This document shows, piece after piece, positions 17,701 to 24,016 of a stretch of DNA of 29,348 nt. The stretch covers positions 1-29,348 of the forward strand of contig JANLPR010000155.1 in assembly GCA_031367345.1 (NCBI GenBank), in the 5' to 3' direction. The notes under the pieces are model-generated. The model searched no databases, was not told the origin of the DNA, and saw nothing but the letters and a program-made list of their open reading frames with translations. Made by a program: the position numbers and the translations under genes. Position 1 is the first letter of the stretch. Each line of letters begins with the position of its first letter. Origin of the DNA: JADKIH01 sp031367345. Lineage in GTDB: Bacteria > Bacteroidota > Bacteroidia > AKYH767-A > 2013-40CM-41-45.

Positions 17701-20465
17701 CAAAGCAACTTGTACAAGCACATGTTTACTGGAGGTTAAAAGGACTCGCAGTTGATTTGGTAATTTGGAATGAAGAGCACAATGTTTACAGACAGGATTT
17801 TCAAAATGAAATTGAAGCTCTTATTCCTGTTGAATTTAAAGATCGTCCAGGGGGTATTTTTGTAAGAGCTGCAGATCAGATTTCAAACGAGGATCGAATA
17901 TTATTTCAAACAGTTGCACGAATTAATATTTCTGATAGCGGCGGAACATTAGTCGATCATATTAAACGCAAGCAACTTCCAAGAGTAATTATACCATACA
18001 TTATACCGGAAACAATAGCTCAGAATTTAACGCCAATAGAACTGCCAAAAGACTTACTTTTTTTTAATGGCATCGGAGGATTTTCTCCGGATGGAAGCGA
18101 ATACGTAATAGTTGTTGGTGATATAAATAGAACTCCGGCTCCATGGGTAAATGTAATTGCCAATCCCGATTTCGGAACTGTTATTTCTGAAAGTGGAAGT
18201 GCTTATACTTGGACCGAGAATGCGCATGAATTGCGACTTACTCCTTGGAAGAATGACCCTGTATGTGATAATAGCGGAGAAGCTTTTTATATTCGTGATT
18301 TTCAAAGCGGACATTTCTGGTCAACTACCCTTCTTCCATCTGGAGGTCAAACACCTTACATCACTCGTCATGGATTTGGTTACAGTGTATTCGAACATTT
18401 GGAAGACGGTATCTATTCAGAAATGACAGTGTATGTTGATTTGGAAGCAGCGGTTAAATTCAATGTCTTAAAAATCCGGAATCAATCCGGCAGATCACGC
18501 ATGCTATCAGCAACCGGATATATAGAATGGGTTCTTGATAATAACAGACCGAAAACCATCATGCACATTCAAACCGAAATTGATCCTGATAGCGGAGCTC
18601 TGTTTGCAAAAAATCCATACAACACTGAATTTAATAGTCGTGTTGCATTTTTCGATGTAGACAATCTTAGGAAAACATTTACTGCTGATCGCGAAGAATT
18701 TATTGGTCGTAACGGCACATTGAAAAATCCGGATGCAATGTTAAGGCAAAAATTATCCGGTAAAATCGGATTGGCATTAGATCCATGCGCAGCTATTCAA
18801 GTTCCATTTGATCTTGCGGATGGTCAAGAAAAAGAAATTATTTTTAGACTTGGTGCAGGAAAAGATTCTAATGATGCTAGTACAATTGCAAAGCAATTCC
18901 GAGGAAGTCAGGCCGCACAAGATTCATTAGAAAAAGTAAAAAAATATTGGAAGCAAACTGTTGGCGTTTTGCAAGTAGAAACTCCGGATGCTGCACTTAA
19001 TATAATTACAAACGGCTGGCTGACCTATCAAACGCTTTCATCACGACTCTGGGGTCGCAGCGGATTTTATCAATCAGGCGGAGCATTTGGATTCAGAGAT
19101 CAGTTGCAAGATGTATTGTCATTGCTACATGTAGCTCCACAACTTGCACGAAAACAAATTTTACTTTGCGCTTCACGGCAGTTTATAGAAGGAGATGTTC
19201 AACATTGGTGGCATCCGCCAACAGGCAATGGTGTTCGTACATTTTGCTCAGATGATTTTCTTTGGTTGCCATTTGCTGCAACTCTTTATATTTTGAAAAC
19301 CGGAGATTATGATGTGCTGAATGAGACAGCAACTTTCATTGAAGGAAGAAAATTGAATGCGAGAGAGGAGTCTTATTATGATACACCTGTAAAATCTTCT
19401 GTATCTACTAAGCTGTATGACCACTGCGTAAAAGCACTTAAACATGGATTCAATTATGGTGAACATGGACTGCCGTTAATTGGCACAGGAGACTGGAACG
19501 ATGGATTTGATAAAGTAGGTAATCATGGTAAAGGAGAAAGTGTATGGATGGCATTTTTTCTGTATGATATTTTAACTCGATTCGAAGTGGTTGCTCGTTC
19601 ATACAACGATTTAGAATTTGCTGATGAATGTAAAAAGCAAGCCCGGCAGTTAAAAGAGAACATAGACAAGAATGCATGGGATGGAGAATGGTATAAGCGA
19701 GCATGGTTTGATGATGGAACTCCACTCGGATCATCCGTTGGTGAAGAATGTAAAATTGATTCCATTGCGCAAAGCTGGTCTGTTTTATCTGGGGGAGGAA
19801 ATTCGGAACGTATCAATATTGCCATGGAGTCTGCTTACAAAAACCTTGTGCAAAAAGATACAAAAATTATTCAGCTTTTAGAGCCGCCATTTGACAAATC
19901 AGATTTAAATCCCGGATACATTAAAGGCTATGTACCGGGAGTAAGAGAGAATGGTGGACAATATACTCATGCTGCTGTATGGTTAACTATGGCTTTCGCA
20001 AAACTTGGCGATCAAAAACGTGTGTGGGAATTAATGAATATGATCAATCCAATCAATCACGGAAAAACTTCTGACGAAATTTCTGTTTACAAAGTGGAAC
20101 CATATGTGATAGCTGCAGATGTTTATGCACGTGCACCACATGTGGGTCGTGGAGGCTGGACTTGGTACACCGGTTCAGCAGGTTGGATGTATAGACTAAT
20201 TACAGAATACTTTCTGGGATTACAACAGGAGGGAGACAAATTGAAACTTGTTCCATGTATTCCTGATGAATGGGAATCGTTTACAGTGCATTACCGCTAT
20301 AAGAGTTCGGTCTATCATATTGTGGTTACACAGACAAACAGCGCGGGAGAAATGCAAGTAACAGTTGACGGAGAGGAGCAAGAAGATAAGATGATCACTC
20401 TAACAGATGACGGAGTGGAACACAATGTTCAAATTAATATATATACAAAAAGAAATATCGAATAA
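11775..20465 (+). CDS. Cyclic beta-1,2-glucan synthase-like protein (GT84-glycoamylase-GH94)
   Basis: 2896 residues, the size and module order of ChvB/NdvB/Cgs. An N-terminal cytosolic region (1-420) is followed by membrane segments near 425-443 and 451-478. The GT84 domain (about 500-825) carries DADT (D640, D642), HDLLEG (H753) and RWIRGDW (D793). More membrane segments lie near 830-873 and 958-1003. The glycoamylase-like domain is about 1050-1570 (INAHSQYQYRAFGVPGLGLK; MAHHQGMSLLALA). Two beta-supersandwich repeats start near 1630 and 2120, and the GH94 catalytic domain is about 2400-2830 (QDVLSLLHVAPQLAR; GTGDWNDGFD, D2573). In the known family GT84 polymerises UDP-glucose, the GH94 part trims chains by phosphorolysis releasing glucose-1-phosphate, and the protein sits in the inner membrane. 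Whether this homologue makes a cyclic product is not shown. It is the last gene of the operon. Confidence 0.9.
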   Translation: MKLIPKADELISNMRDFFQTNSSNQSYLHEEPLRAELFSSDQMERFGKTLAGSHKLSKKPAKEHLLGRLANNEIVLHRVRKLINNSIKIKNQISPAAEWLIDNFYLVEEHIRIAKKHFPKGYSEDLPQLSDNASAGLTRIYDLVLKIISHSDGRIDIESLSSFVNAYQSVTNLKLGELWAIPIMLRLALIENLRRVSIRIAIDRVDKNLAEYWGAKMIETVEKDPKNLILVIADMARSNPPLTSAYVSEFIRQLRGKGPDLAMALSWVERQLSEIGLTSLELVNAENQKQAADQVSMNNSIVSLRLLGARDWREFVESHSIVEKTLREDIGGIYGLMDFSTRDRYRHVVEHIAKKSNSSEYEVARVAIQLAKDNIPDKEEDNRKSHVGFYLIGGGVMQTKRLTKMHESGVQKFRYLMQRHSFKVYLTFILLLTGAISAGILIRASTDTKNSWLLFSIAILSIVFVSHLAIAIVNFFSTLLVKPHLLPRMDFAKGIPEEFSTLVVIPVMLTHEDAIENLVESLEVRFLANRNNNLHFGLLTDFTDADQETLPEDKLLIDLAKRRIEELNTKHGREKEDLFFLFHRPRHWNPQENAWMGYERKRGKISELNSLLRGGSNERFSLIIGDQSIFPQIKYVITLDADTQLPLGTAWKLIGTMAHPLNHAWYDVKKKRVTKGYGILQPRVTISLPDSTSSTYTRMHGNEPGIDPYTRASSDVYQDLFGEGSFIGKGIYEVDIFKKVLEGRFSENAILSHDLLEGCNIRSGLLSDVQLFEKYPTSYRADMKRFSRWIRGDWQIFSWCLPIVPDAKRHWHKNPISALSRWKIFDNIRRSLVPIALTLFLLLGWIALASSFFWTITVTVIIILPIVISSVWDTINKPKDVIFSHHLNNSIRNIADISKQTLFKLICLPYEAFSNVLAITRTLWRILITRKKLLEWNPSENEENAIKTNLASSYSSMWIEPFLSSVVFIYLFIYFPSKLEVASIILLLWFCTPFVTWWLSKPLAEKVSLLSTEQNIFLRKLARKTFSYFERFVEAEDNWLPPDNFQEQPIELLAHRTSATNIGLLLLANLSANDFGYMSTSQFIERTSKTISTMKKMERYRGHFYNWYDTQSLNPLLPKYISTVDSGNLAGHLLILKQGLLAIPHQKITGLRLFEGLRDTLNVLVDTLEDKDQELLSQFSKDLEMAFSAENTTHHDSKFHIDKLTKDFRSVVEKLDNDINSEVYWWKQTLNKQLEHLDEDVNLFAPWDLLSTIPPKFANYFSLSKNETLVDLLKAAMELHGEVNRKQDENDTDSEKEWMLLFKTSLAESIRLAEDRIDSAESLAYECNSLSEMEWDFLYDKSSNLFSIGYNVQEHQRDASFYDLLASEARFVIFIGIAQGKLPEESWFALGRLLTKVEGEPILLSWSGSMFEYLMPLLVMPTYENTLLDQTYKSAVQCQINCVKQQGIPWGISESGFNMINAHSQYQYRAFGVPGLGLKRGLEDDLVIAPYASVLALMVDPQKTYKNLELLSEKGFEGRYGFYEAIDYTPSRLQRGQSNAIIYSYMAHHQGMSLLALAYLLLDKPMQKLFEAEPQFKATLLLLQERIPKATTFHAHTTDIADINFLDAGAEIRVINTPNTPLPAVQLLSNGRYHVMVTNSGGGYSRWKDLAVSRWREDGTCDNWGTFCYIRDVKSGKYWSNTHQPTLQKSEKYEAAFSQGRVDFRSTNNEIETHTEIVVSPEDDIEMRKVRITNCSSIRRTIEVTSYSEVVLTSASSDLMQPAFSNLFVQTEILASKFAIICTRRPRSADENPPWMFHMMTMQGKAPEEISFETDRMEFIGRGNTIVNPQVMNRPGPLSGNQGSVLDPIVAIRYKIILEPDEAVNVEMITGIGETEEVCKSLIEKYQDKHHQDRVFELAWTHSQVVLRQINASEGDAQLYGRLASSILFINSAFRADPSILISNHRGQSGLWGYSISGDLPIVLLKIEDQASMQLAKQLVQAHVYWRLKGLAVDLVIWNEEHNVYRQDFQNEIEALIPVEFKDRPGGIFVRAADQISNEDRILFQTVARINISDSGGTLVDHIKRKQLPRVIIPYIIPETIAQNLTPIELPKDLLFFNGIGGFSPDGSEYVIVVGDINRTPAPWVNVIANPDFGTVISESGSAYTWTENAHELRLTPWKNDPVCDNSGEAFYIRDFQSGHFWSTTLLPSGGQTPYITRHGFGYSVFEHLEDGIYSEMTVYVDLEAAVKFNVLKIRNQSGRSRMLSATGYIEWVLDNNRPKTIMHIQTEIDPDSGALFAKNPYNTEFNSRVAFFDVDNLRKTFTADREEFIGRNGTLKNPDAMLRQKLSGKIGLALDPCAAIQVPFDLADGQEKEIIFRLGAGKDSNDASTIAKQFRGSQAAQDSLEKVKKYWKQTVGVLQVETPDAALNIITNGWLTYQTLSSRLWGRSGFYQSGGAFGFRDQLQDVLSLLHVAPQLARKQILLCASRQFIEGDVQHWWHPPTGNGVRTFCSDDFLWLPFAATLYILKTGDYDVLNETATFIEGRKLNAREESYYDTPVKSSVSTKLYDHCVKALKHGFNYGEHGLPLIGTGDWNDGFDKVGNHGKGESVWMAFFLYDILTRFEVVARSYNDLEFADECKKQARQLKENIDKNAWDGEWYKRAWFDDGTPLGSSVGEECKIDSIAQSWSVLSGGGNSERINIAMESAYKNLVQKDTKIIQLLEPPFDKSDLNPGYIKGYVPGVRENGGQYTHAAVWLTMAFAKLGDQKRVWELMNMINPINHGKTSDEISVYKVEPYVIAADVYARAPHVGRGGWTWYTGSAGWMYRLITEYFLGLQQEGDKLKLVPCIPDEWESFTVHYRYKSSVYHIVVTQTNSAGEMQVTVDGEEQEDKMITLTDDGVEHNVQINIYTKRNIE

Positions 20466-20500
20466 GACAAATGCAATTTATAGATATAGATCTTATGCTT

Positions 20501-20515
20501 GCAATAATTTATTGC
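20501..20515 (+). terminator. Possible weak terminator hairpin after the operon
   Basis: A short perfect inverted repeat GCAATAATTTATTGC lies 36 bases after the glucan synthase stop. The downstream sequence is TTAAGTTCTTTT, only moderately U-rich, and the stem is AT-heavy. It is the only hairpin near the operon end that I can see, so a weak or Rho-assisted stop is possible. The rest of 20516-20768 shows no ORF or further structure. Confidence 0.25.
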
Positions 20516-20768
20516 TTAAGTTCTTTTATGAGTTCTCTTGTAAAAAAACATACTGAATTCAGAAATAGAAAGCACTGTACTTCATATATGGTTTATCAAT
20601 TTGAGCACATGCATTAGCCGATAGGAAGTGTGGGGAGTCTATAAAAATGTGTACTTTTATTTTGATGCAGGTAGACAATTTATAAATTTAAAAAAGTAGT
20701 TATAATTTTATTGACTAAATTTTCATTGATAACTGGAGTCTTCATAACGTTTTACAAAATTCTTAATG

Positions 20769-20776
20769 TACTTTTG
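20769..20776 (+). promoter_or_regulatory. Bacteroidota-type -7 promoter element for the phosphatase gene
   Basis: TACTTTTG fits the TAnnTTTG -7 consensus of Bacteroidota sigma-70 promoters. Transcription starting about 7 bases later would place the RNA 5' end immediately before the structured leader at 20788-20910. No good TTTG -33 box is seen at the expected distance, which lowers confidence. Confidence 0.4.
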
Positions 20777-20787
20777 TTAACTATTGA

Positions 20788-20910
20788 GGGCTAGGCTAAC
20801 TTGCGATGGAATATATTATTTCTATTTCCGATGAAAGGAGGAAAGTTCTAGCACTTTCGGGAGCCGGGTCGCAATAACCGAAAATAATTATTAATTTAGT
20901 ACAAGTTAGG
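20788..20910 (+). promoter_or_regulatory. Structured 5' leader (riboswitch-like element, class unknown)
   Basis: This leader precedes the cNMP-binding/SpoIIE gene. By eye I find a closing stem CTAAC(TTG) 20796-20803 with (CAA)GTTAG 20902-20909; a hairpin GGAATA 20808-20813 with TATTTCC 20823-20829; a perfect hairpin GAAAGT 20841-20846 with ACTTTC 20853-20858; and a hairpin CGG(G)T 20865-20869 with ACCG 20877-20880. The loop of that last hairpin holds CGCAA (20870-20874), complementary to TTGCG (20801-20805), so a pseudoknot back to the closing stem is possible. TTTCC 20825-20829 can pair instead with GGAAA 20840-20844, which gives alternative folds. The 3' closing strand ends 14 bases before the ATG. 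It matches no riboswitch class I recognise. A competing reading is a 23-codon ORF at 20806-20877. Confidence 0.4.
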
Positions 20911-20923
20911 GAAACGTTCAATT

Positions 20924-22189
20924 ATGACTCAGACTCCAATTGTTGATTTAATTAAAAATGTAGAAATATTCATGGGGCTGCCGATGGAATTGCTGCATGC
21001 ATTTTCAAGTAGATTAAAGATTACGACTTTCCAACCGGGATCCACAATCATTCAAAAAGGCGATCATGGAGATTCTATGTATGTTATTGCCGGAGGAAAA
21101 GTAAAGATCCATGACGGCGATCATATTGTTGCAATTACTGAAACCGGAAATTTTTTCGGCGAATTTTCTTTATTGGATGCAGGGCCTCGATCAATGTCGG
21201 TGACTGCACTTGAGCAAACAGATTTAATCCCAATAACACGTGAATTATTTTATGAACTATTACAAAGTCAGCCGGAGATTGCAAAAAAAATTATTAGTGC
21301 TTTAACACGAAGACTAAGAAATCAAAACGAATCAATTATAGGTCAGTTAAGAAATCGAGAAGAGGAATTGACAAGATTAGTTGATGAACGAACGAAAGAA
21401 TTGAAAGTAAGGAATGAAGAGATCACAATAAAAAATCGCGAGATTACCGATAATGTAAACTATGCAAAACGAATTCAAACAGCCATACTTCCCGACCTCA
21501 ATAAGGTGTATGATGCATTCAACGATTCTTTTGTTTTGTATTTGCCAAAGGATATCGTAAGTGGCGACTTTTATTCTTTTTTTCAAACGGATAATAGTGT
21601 CATTTTGATTGCAGCAGATTGTACTGGTCATGGTGTAACAGGCGCATTTTTAAGTGTGGTTGGTAGTTCGCTTTTTACACAAATCATAAATGAAAAAAAG
21701 ATCACTGAGCCGGGATTGATTTTAGATGCACTTCACGAGCAAATGATTGCCACACTCAATCAACGCAATACAGATTCGACTGACGGAATGGATGTAAGTA
21801 TTTGTTCATTCGAAAGCAATACGAAGTTGTTGAAATATGCAGGAGCCAATCGCCCGTTATGGATTATTCGCAAAGGTGAGTTGATGATATTCAATCCGAA
21901 TAAATTTCCTGTTGGAGGGCTTCAGATAAATCACGAAGAAAATTTTCAGAGTCATGAAATTCAAATGGAAGAAAATGATGCCTTCTATATTTTTACTGAT
22001 GGATATGCCGATCAATTTGGAGGAGAAAATGGAAAGAAGTTAATGACGAAAAAATTCAAAGAAATACTTTTGTCAATTCAGCATCTGGATATGAAAGAGC
22101 AGAAAAAATACCTAGGTAATCATTTAGAAAAATGGAAAGGCGGGCATGAACAAGTAGATGATGTATTGGTAATAGGGGTGGGGGTATAG
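20924..22189 (+). CDS. Cyclic-nucleotide-binding domain / SpoIIE-type PP2C phosphatase
   Basis: 421-residue signalling protein. Residues about 8-125 form a CRP-like cyclic-nucleotide-binding beta-roll; the phosphate-binding cassette reads FFGEFSLLDAGPRSMSVTA with E80 (ribose contact) and R89 (phosphate contact) retained. Residues about 140-185 are a charged coiled coil (RNREEELTRLVDERTKELKV). Residues about 190-421 are a SpoIIE/PP2C Ser/Thr phosphatase domain with metal ligands in SGDFYSF (D215), AADCTGHGVTGAFLS, FTDGYADQFGG and the terminal QVDDVLVIGV. There is no membrane segment, so it is cytosolic. The likely role is to dephosphorylate an anti-sigma antagonist or similar protein in response to a nucleotide; neither partner nor ligand is visible. 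The start follows the structured leader by 14 bases and lacks a Shine-Dalgarno sequence. Confidence 0.9.
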   Translation: MTQTPIVDLIKNVEIFMGLPMELLHAFSSRLKITTFQPGSTIIQKGDHGDSMYVIAGGKVKIHDGDHIVAITETGNFFGEFSLLDAGPRSMSVTALEQTDLIPITRELFYELLQSQPEIAKKIISALTRRLRNQNESIIGQLRNREEELTRLVDERTKELKVRNEEITIKNREITDNVNYAKRIQTAILPDLNKVYDAFNDSFVLYLPKDIVSGDFYSFFQTDNSVILIAADCTGHGVTGAFLSVVGSSLFTQIINEKKITEPGLILDALHEQMIATLNQRNTDSTDGMDVSICSFESNTKLLKYAGANRPLWIIRKGELMIFNPNKFPVGGLQINHEENFQSHEIQMEENDAFYIFTDGYADQFGGENGKKLMTKKFKEILLSIQHLDMKEQKKYLGNHLEKWKGGHEQVDDVLVIGVGV

Positions 22190-22271
22190 ATAATATTAGA
22201 GGCAATATTATTTTTTTTAATAAATAGTTGAATGTTGAACCATTGATTATTAAAGTAAATAGGCGAACTTT

Positions 22272-22370
22272 ATTATTCAACTTGTAGAATTCTATGAGTA
22301 GAAGACTCATTTGCGAGGGGAATCCGACACATTCAGTACTTCAATTTGAATCTGGCTTGTATTTATTGTT
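22272..22370. repeat. Dispersed degenerate repeat, copy A
   Basis: These 99 bases align without gaps to 28286-28384 with about 64 identities by hand count. The best-conserved blocks are GAATTCT, GGGGA(A/T)TCCGAC, CAGTACTTCA and TTTATT. It lies between the phosphatase stop and the terminator. On the minus strand both copies read a short peptide-like frame around an identically placed TGA, STECVGFP here and STVCVGIP in copy B. The rest of 22190-22592 contains the terminator and no supported gene. Confidence 0.6.
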
Positions 22371-22405
22371 ACAGTTACGCAGTGCTGGAATTCTTAAACA
22401 ATTTA

Positions 22406-22460
22406 CAAAAAAAAAGAGTCCTTCGATCATTAGTTTGGAGGATCGAAGCACTCTTTTTTT
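22406..22460. terminator. Bidirectional intrinsic terminator
   Basis: A 13-bp stem (22416-22428 with 22441-22453, one C-C mismatch) encloses a 12-base loop. It is preceded by a run of A and followed by seven T (22454-22460), so it works as a rho-independent terminator on both strands. It sits between the phosphatase gene (+) and the H1-like gene (-), whose 3' ends converge here. Confidence 0.8.
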
Positions 22461-22592
22461 ATTGAGGAGAAATTAGCAAGACGAATACTGCTGAAAAATG
22501 TCCCACTACTCATGGCCGTGAAATTAAAACTGCAGAACGTGACAGCCTCAAGAAGTAAGTGGAATAATTACATTAAACCATAACACTACGCA

Positions 22593-23414
22593 TTACCTGT
22601 TTCCCTTCATGCGATAAGTTCTCTTATCGTTTTTGCGGGAAGATTTGGCAGCTCTGACTTTGTTGTTTTCTTGATGCATAGTCACCTCTTCTCTATGATG
22701 AAAAACATTTTCAAAATTATGAATTTGGAAAGCATTGACAGGTTTCACATCACCGGCATCAGGGATATAATTTTGATCTTCTCCTTTTGCCTCTTCTATA
22801 GGAATTAATGGATTGATTATAAAAGAATCATCAGCTACTTCCTTAGGCTCTTTTTTTATTTTCTTCGAAACAGTTTTGTTTTTTCTAGTTTCAATAGTCA
22901 CAGGTGATTGATTTGCTTCTGCAGGTTTAGCTTTTTTCTGCACCGCACTTTTTACTTTCTTTTTTGTAATAACTTTCGCAGGCGACTTAGCCGTAACTAT
23001 AGCTTTACTGGCAGAAACATTTTTTGCTTTATTCTTAACCGGTTTTGCCACTTTTTTCGCAGCTACTTTCTTTTTTGGAGTAGCTTTAACACTTGACTTA
23101 GCAGCTGCTTTTTTAGAAGAAGCTTTTTTTTCAGCTACTTTCTTTTTTGGAGTAGCTTTAACAGTTGACTTAGTTGTTGCTCTTTTAGAAGGAGCTTTTA
23201 TTGCAGCTACTTTCTTTTTAGGTGTAGCCTTTACACTTTTAGTTTTTTTTGCAATAAATGTTTTTGCATTTTTTATTGCAGTAGAAATAACAACACCTTC
23301 TTTCATTTTCTTATCTTTTTTCAAAAGTGCGTTAGCAATTTCAATAGCTTTTTTTCGCACTGCCAATGGTAGTTTTTTCATTGATAGCGGATAGTTAATT
23401 TGAGTCCACGGCAT
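22593..23414 (-). CDS. Histone-H1-like lysine-rich protein with N-terminal YdaT/ChaB-like segment
   Basis: 273 residues. The first about 55 residues (MPWTQINYPLSMKKLPLAVR ... AIEIANALLKKDKKMKEG) resemble the small PW...YP.SMK..P..VR.KAIEIANALL domain of short YdaT/ChaB-like proteins. Residues about 58-190 are an Ala/Lys/Pro/Val-rich tail like the eukaryotic H1 C-terminus and bacterial Hc1-type proteins, with three copies of a unit containing VKATPKKKVA. A more acidic stretch (DDSFIINPLIPIEEAKGEDQ) follows, then a basic C-terminus. The composition argues for a DNA-binding or nucleoid-associated role; this is inference. It is transcribed convergently with the phosphatase gene and ends before the shared terminator. 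No promoter with both boxes was found upstream. Confidence 0.8.
   Translation of the reverse strand: MPWTQINYPLSMKKLPLAVRKKAIEIANALLKKDKKMKEGVVISTAIKNAKTFIAKKTKSVKATPKKKVAAIKAPSKRATTKSTVKATPKKKVAEKKASSKKAAAKSSVKATPKKKVAAKKVAKPVKNKAKNVSASKAIVTAKSPAKVITKKKVKSAVQKKAKPAEANQSPVTIETRKNKTVSKKIKKEPKEVADDSFIINPLIPIEEAKGEDQNYIPDAGDVKPVNAFQIHNFENVFHHREEVTMHQENNKVRAAKSSRKNDKRTYRMKGNR
23040..23237 (-). repeat. 72-bp tandem repeat inside the H1-like gene
   Basis: Units at 23237-23166 and 23165-23094, plus a partial third from 23093 down to about 23040, have an exact 72-base period. Each encodes S/T-VKATPKKKVA followed by a variable Lys/Ala/Ser stretch. The unit is in frame, so slippage would change tail length by 24 residues without breaking the gene. 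Confidence 0.75.
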
Positions 23415-23808
23415 AAATTAGTGTTTTATAAAATTGAGACGATTTCAATTTTTGTTGAATCAAAGTTCGAAAGTCATTCAAAATTATTGTTACATAATTA
23501 TGGGAAAAAGTTGCATGATTGTCATGTTTTCATGTGGAGAAGTACTATTAGAAATTGCAGTATGTTGTCTGCGTTTTCTTTGGCTATTCGATGTGCGACA
23601 ATTCCGTTCAAAATATTTCCTTCAGACGGCAAAGATTTACGCAACTAACGTCACAGATTTTCAGCCGTTCGAAATTTGCGCACTTAAATACCGCCAAAGC
23701 AAGGGTATAATAAGGAAGGGGTGGCGTTAAAGTTTCTGCCGTGAAGGATAAAAAAGCATAAAAACTAAAGAGTGATTTTGAAGACTCCGATGAGTGAGGT
23801 TTATTTTA

Positions 23809-23922
23809 TTAGCGGATAGGAAAAGTAAGAGTAGAGTCCGCTGTGACATCTCCGTCGTTAGCGGGAACGGAAACAGAAACAACCGGCTTTTGTGAACTTG
23901 AGAGCGGGCTACTGACCGGATT
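23809..23922 (-). pseudogene. Decayed coding-like fragment / dispersed repeat copy C
   Basis: On the minus strand a 37-codon open stretch runs between two TAA stops and ends VTADSTLTFPIR. It has no start codon. Its 3' core (23809-23865) resembles 28623-28667: both keep TTA..GGATA, AGGAAAAGT and AGCGGG on the + strand and end TFPI-x(1,2)-stop on the minus strand. It is best read as a degenerate repeat or gene relic. The remaining gap 23415-24016 holds only scattered short ORFs without family features. Confidence 0.3.
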
Positions 23923-23988
23923 TTATTTCCTCTATGAATAATGTAATTTTTTTTATAATTGTGTAATACATTATGCGTTTAATGTTAG

Positions 23989-23996
23989 TAGGTTTG
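23989..23996 (+). promoter_or_regulatory. Bacteroidota-type -7 element for the phospholipase-like gene
   Basis: TAGGTTTG matches the TAnnTTTG consensus and lies 20 bases before ATG 24017. The nearest TTG upstream is about 27 bases away, longer than the usual spacing, so only half of the promoter is supported. Confidence 0.35.
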
Positions 23997-24016
23997 ACTA
24001 GATGGTATGATTCGCA

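Noticed and set aside
20834..20841. AAAGGAGG as a Shine-Dalgarno site
   Set aside because: No start codon lies at the right distance downstream, and Bacteroidota rarely use such sites. It is better explained as part of the leader structure.
20821..20880. Hammerhead ribozyme in the phosphatase leader
   Set aside because: CCGATGA and GAAA resemble the core, but the first motif has C for U and the intervening bases cannot form stem II.
22294..22476. 60-codon + strand ORF after the phosphatase gene
   Set aside because: It runs through dispersed repeat copy A and the terminator hairpin and shows no protein features.
23400..23730. Two overlapping + strand ORFs (82 and 98 codons)
   Set aside because: They overlap the start of the H1-like gene or each other, have no recognisable motif and lie in sequence with relic character.
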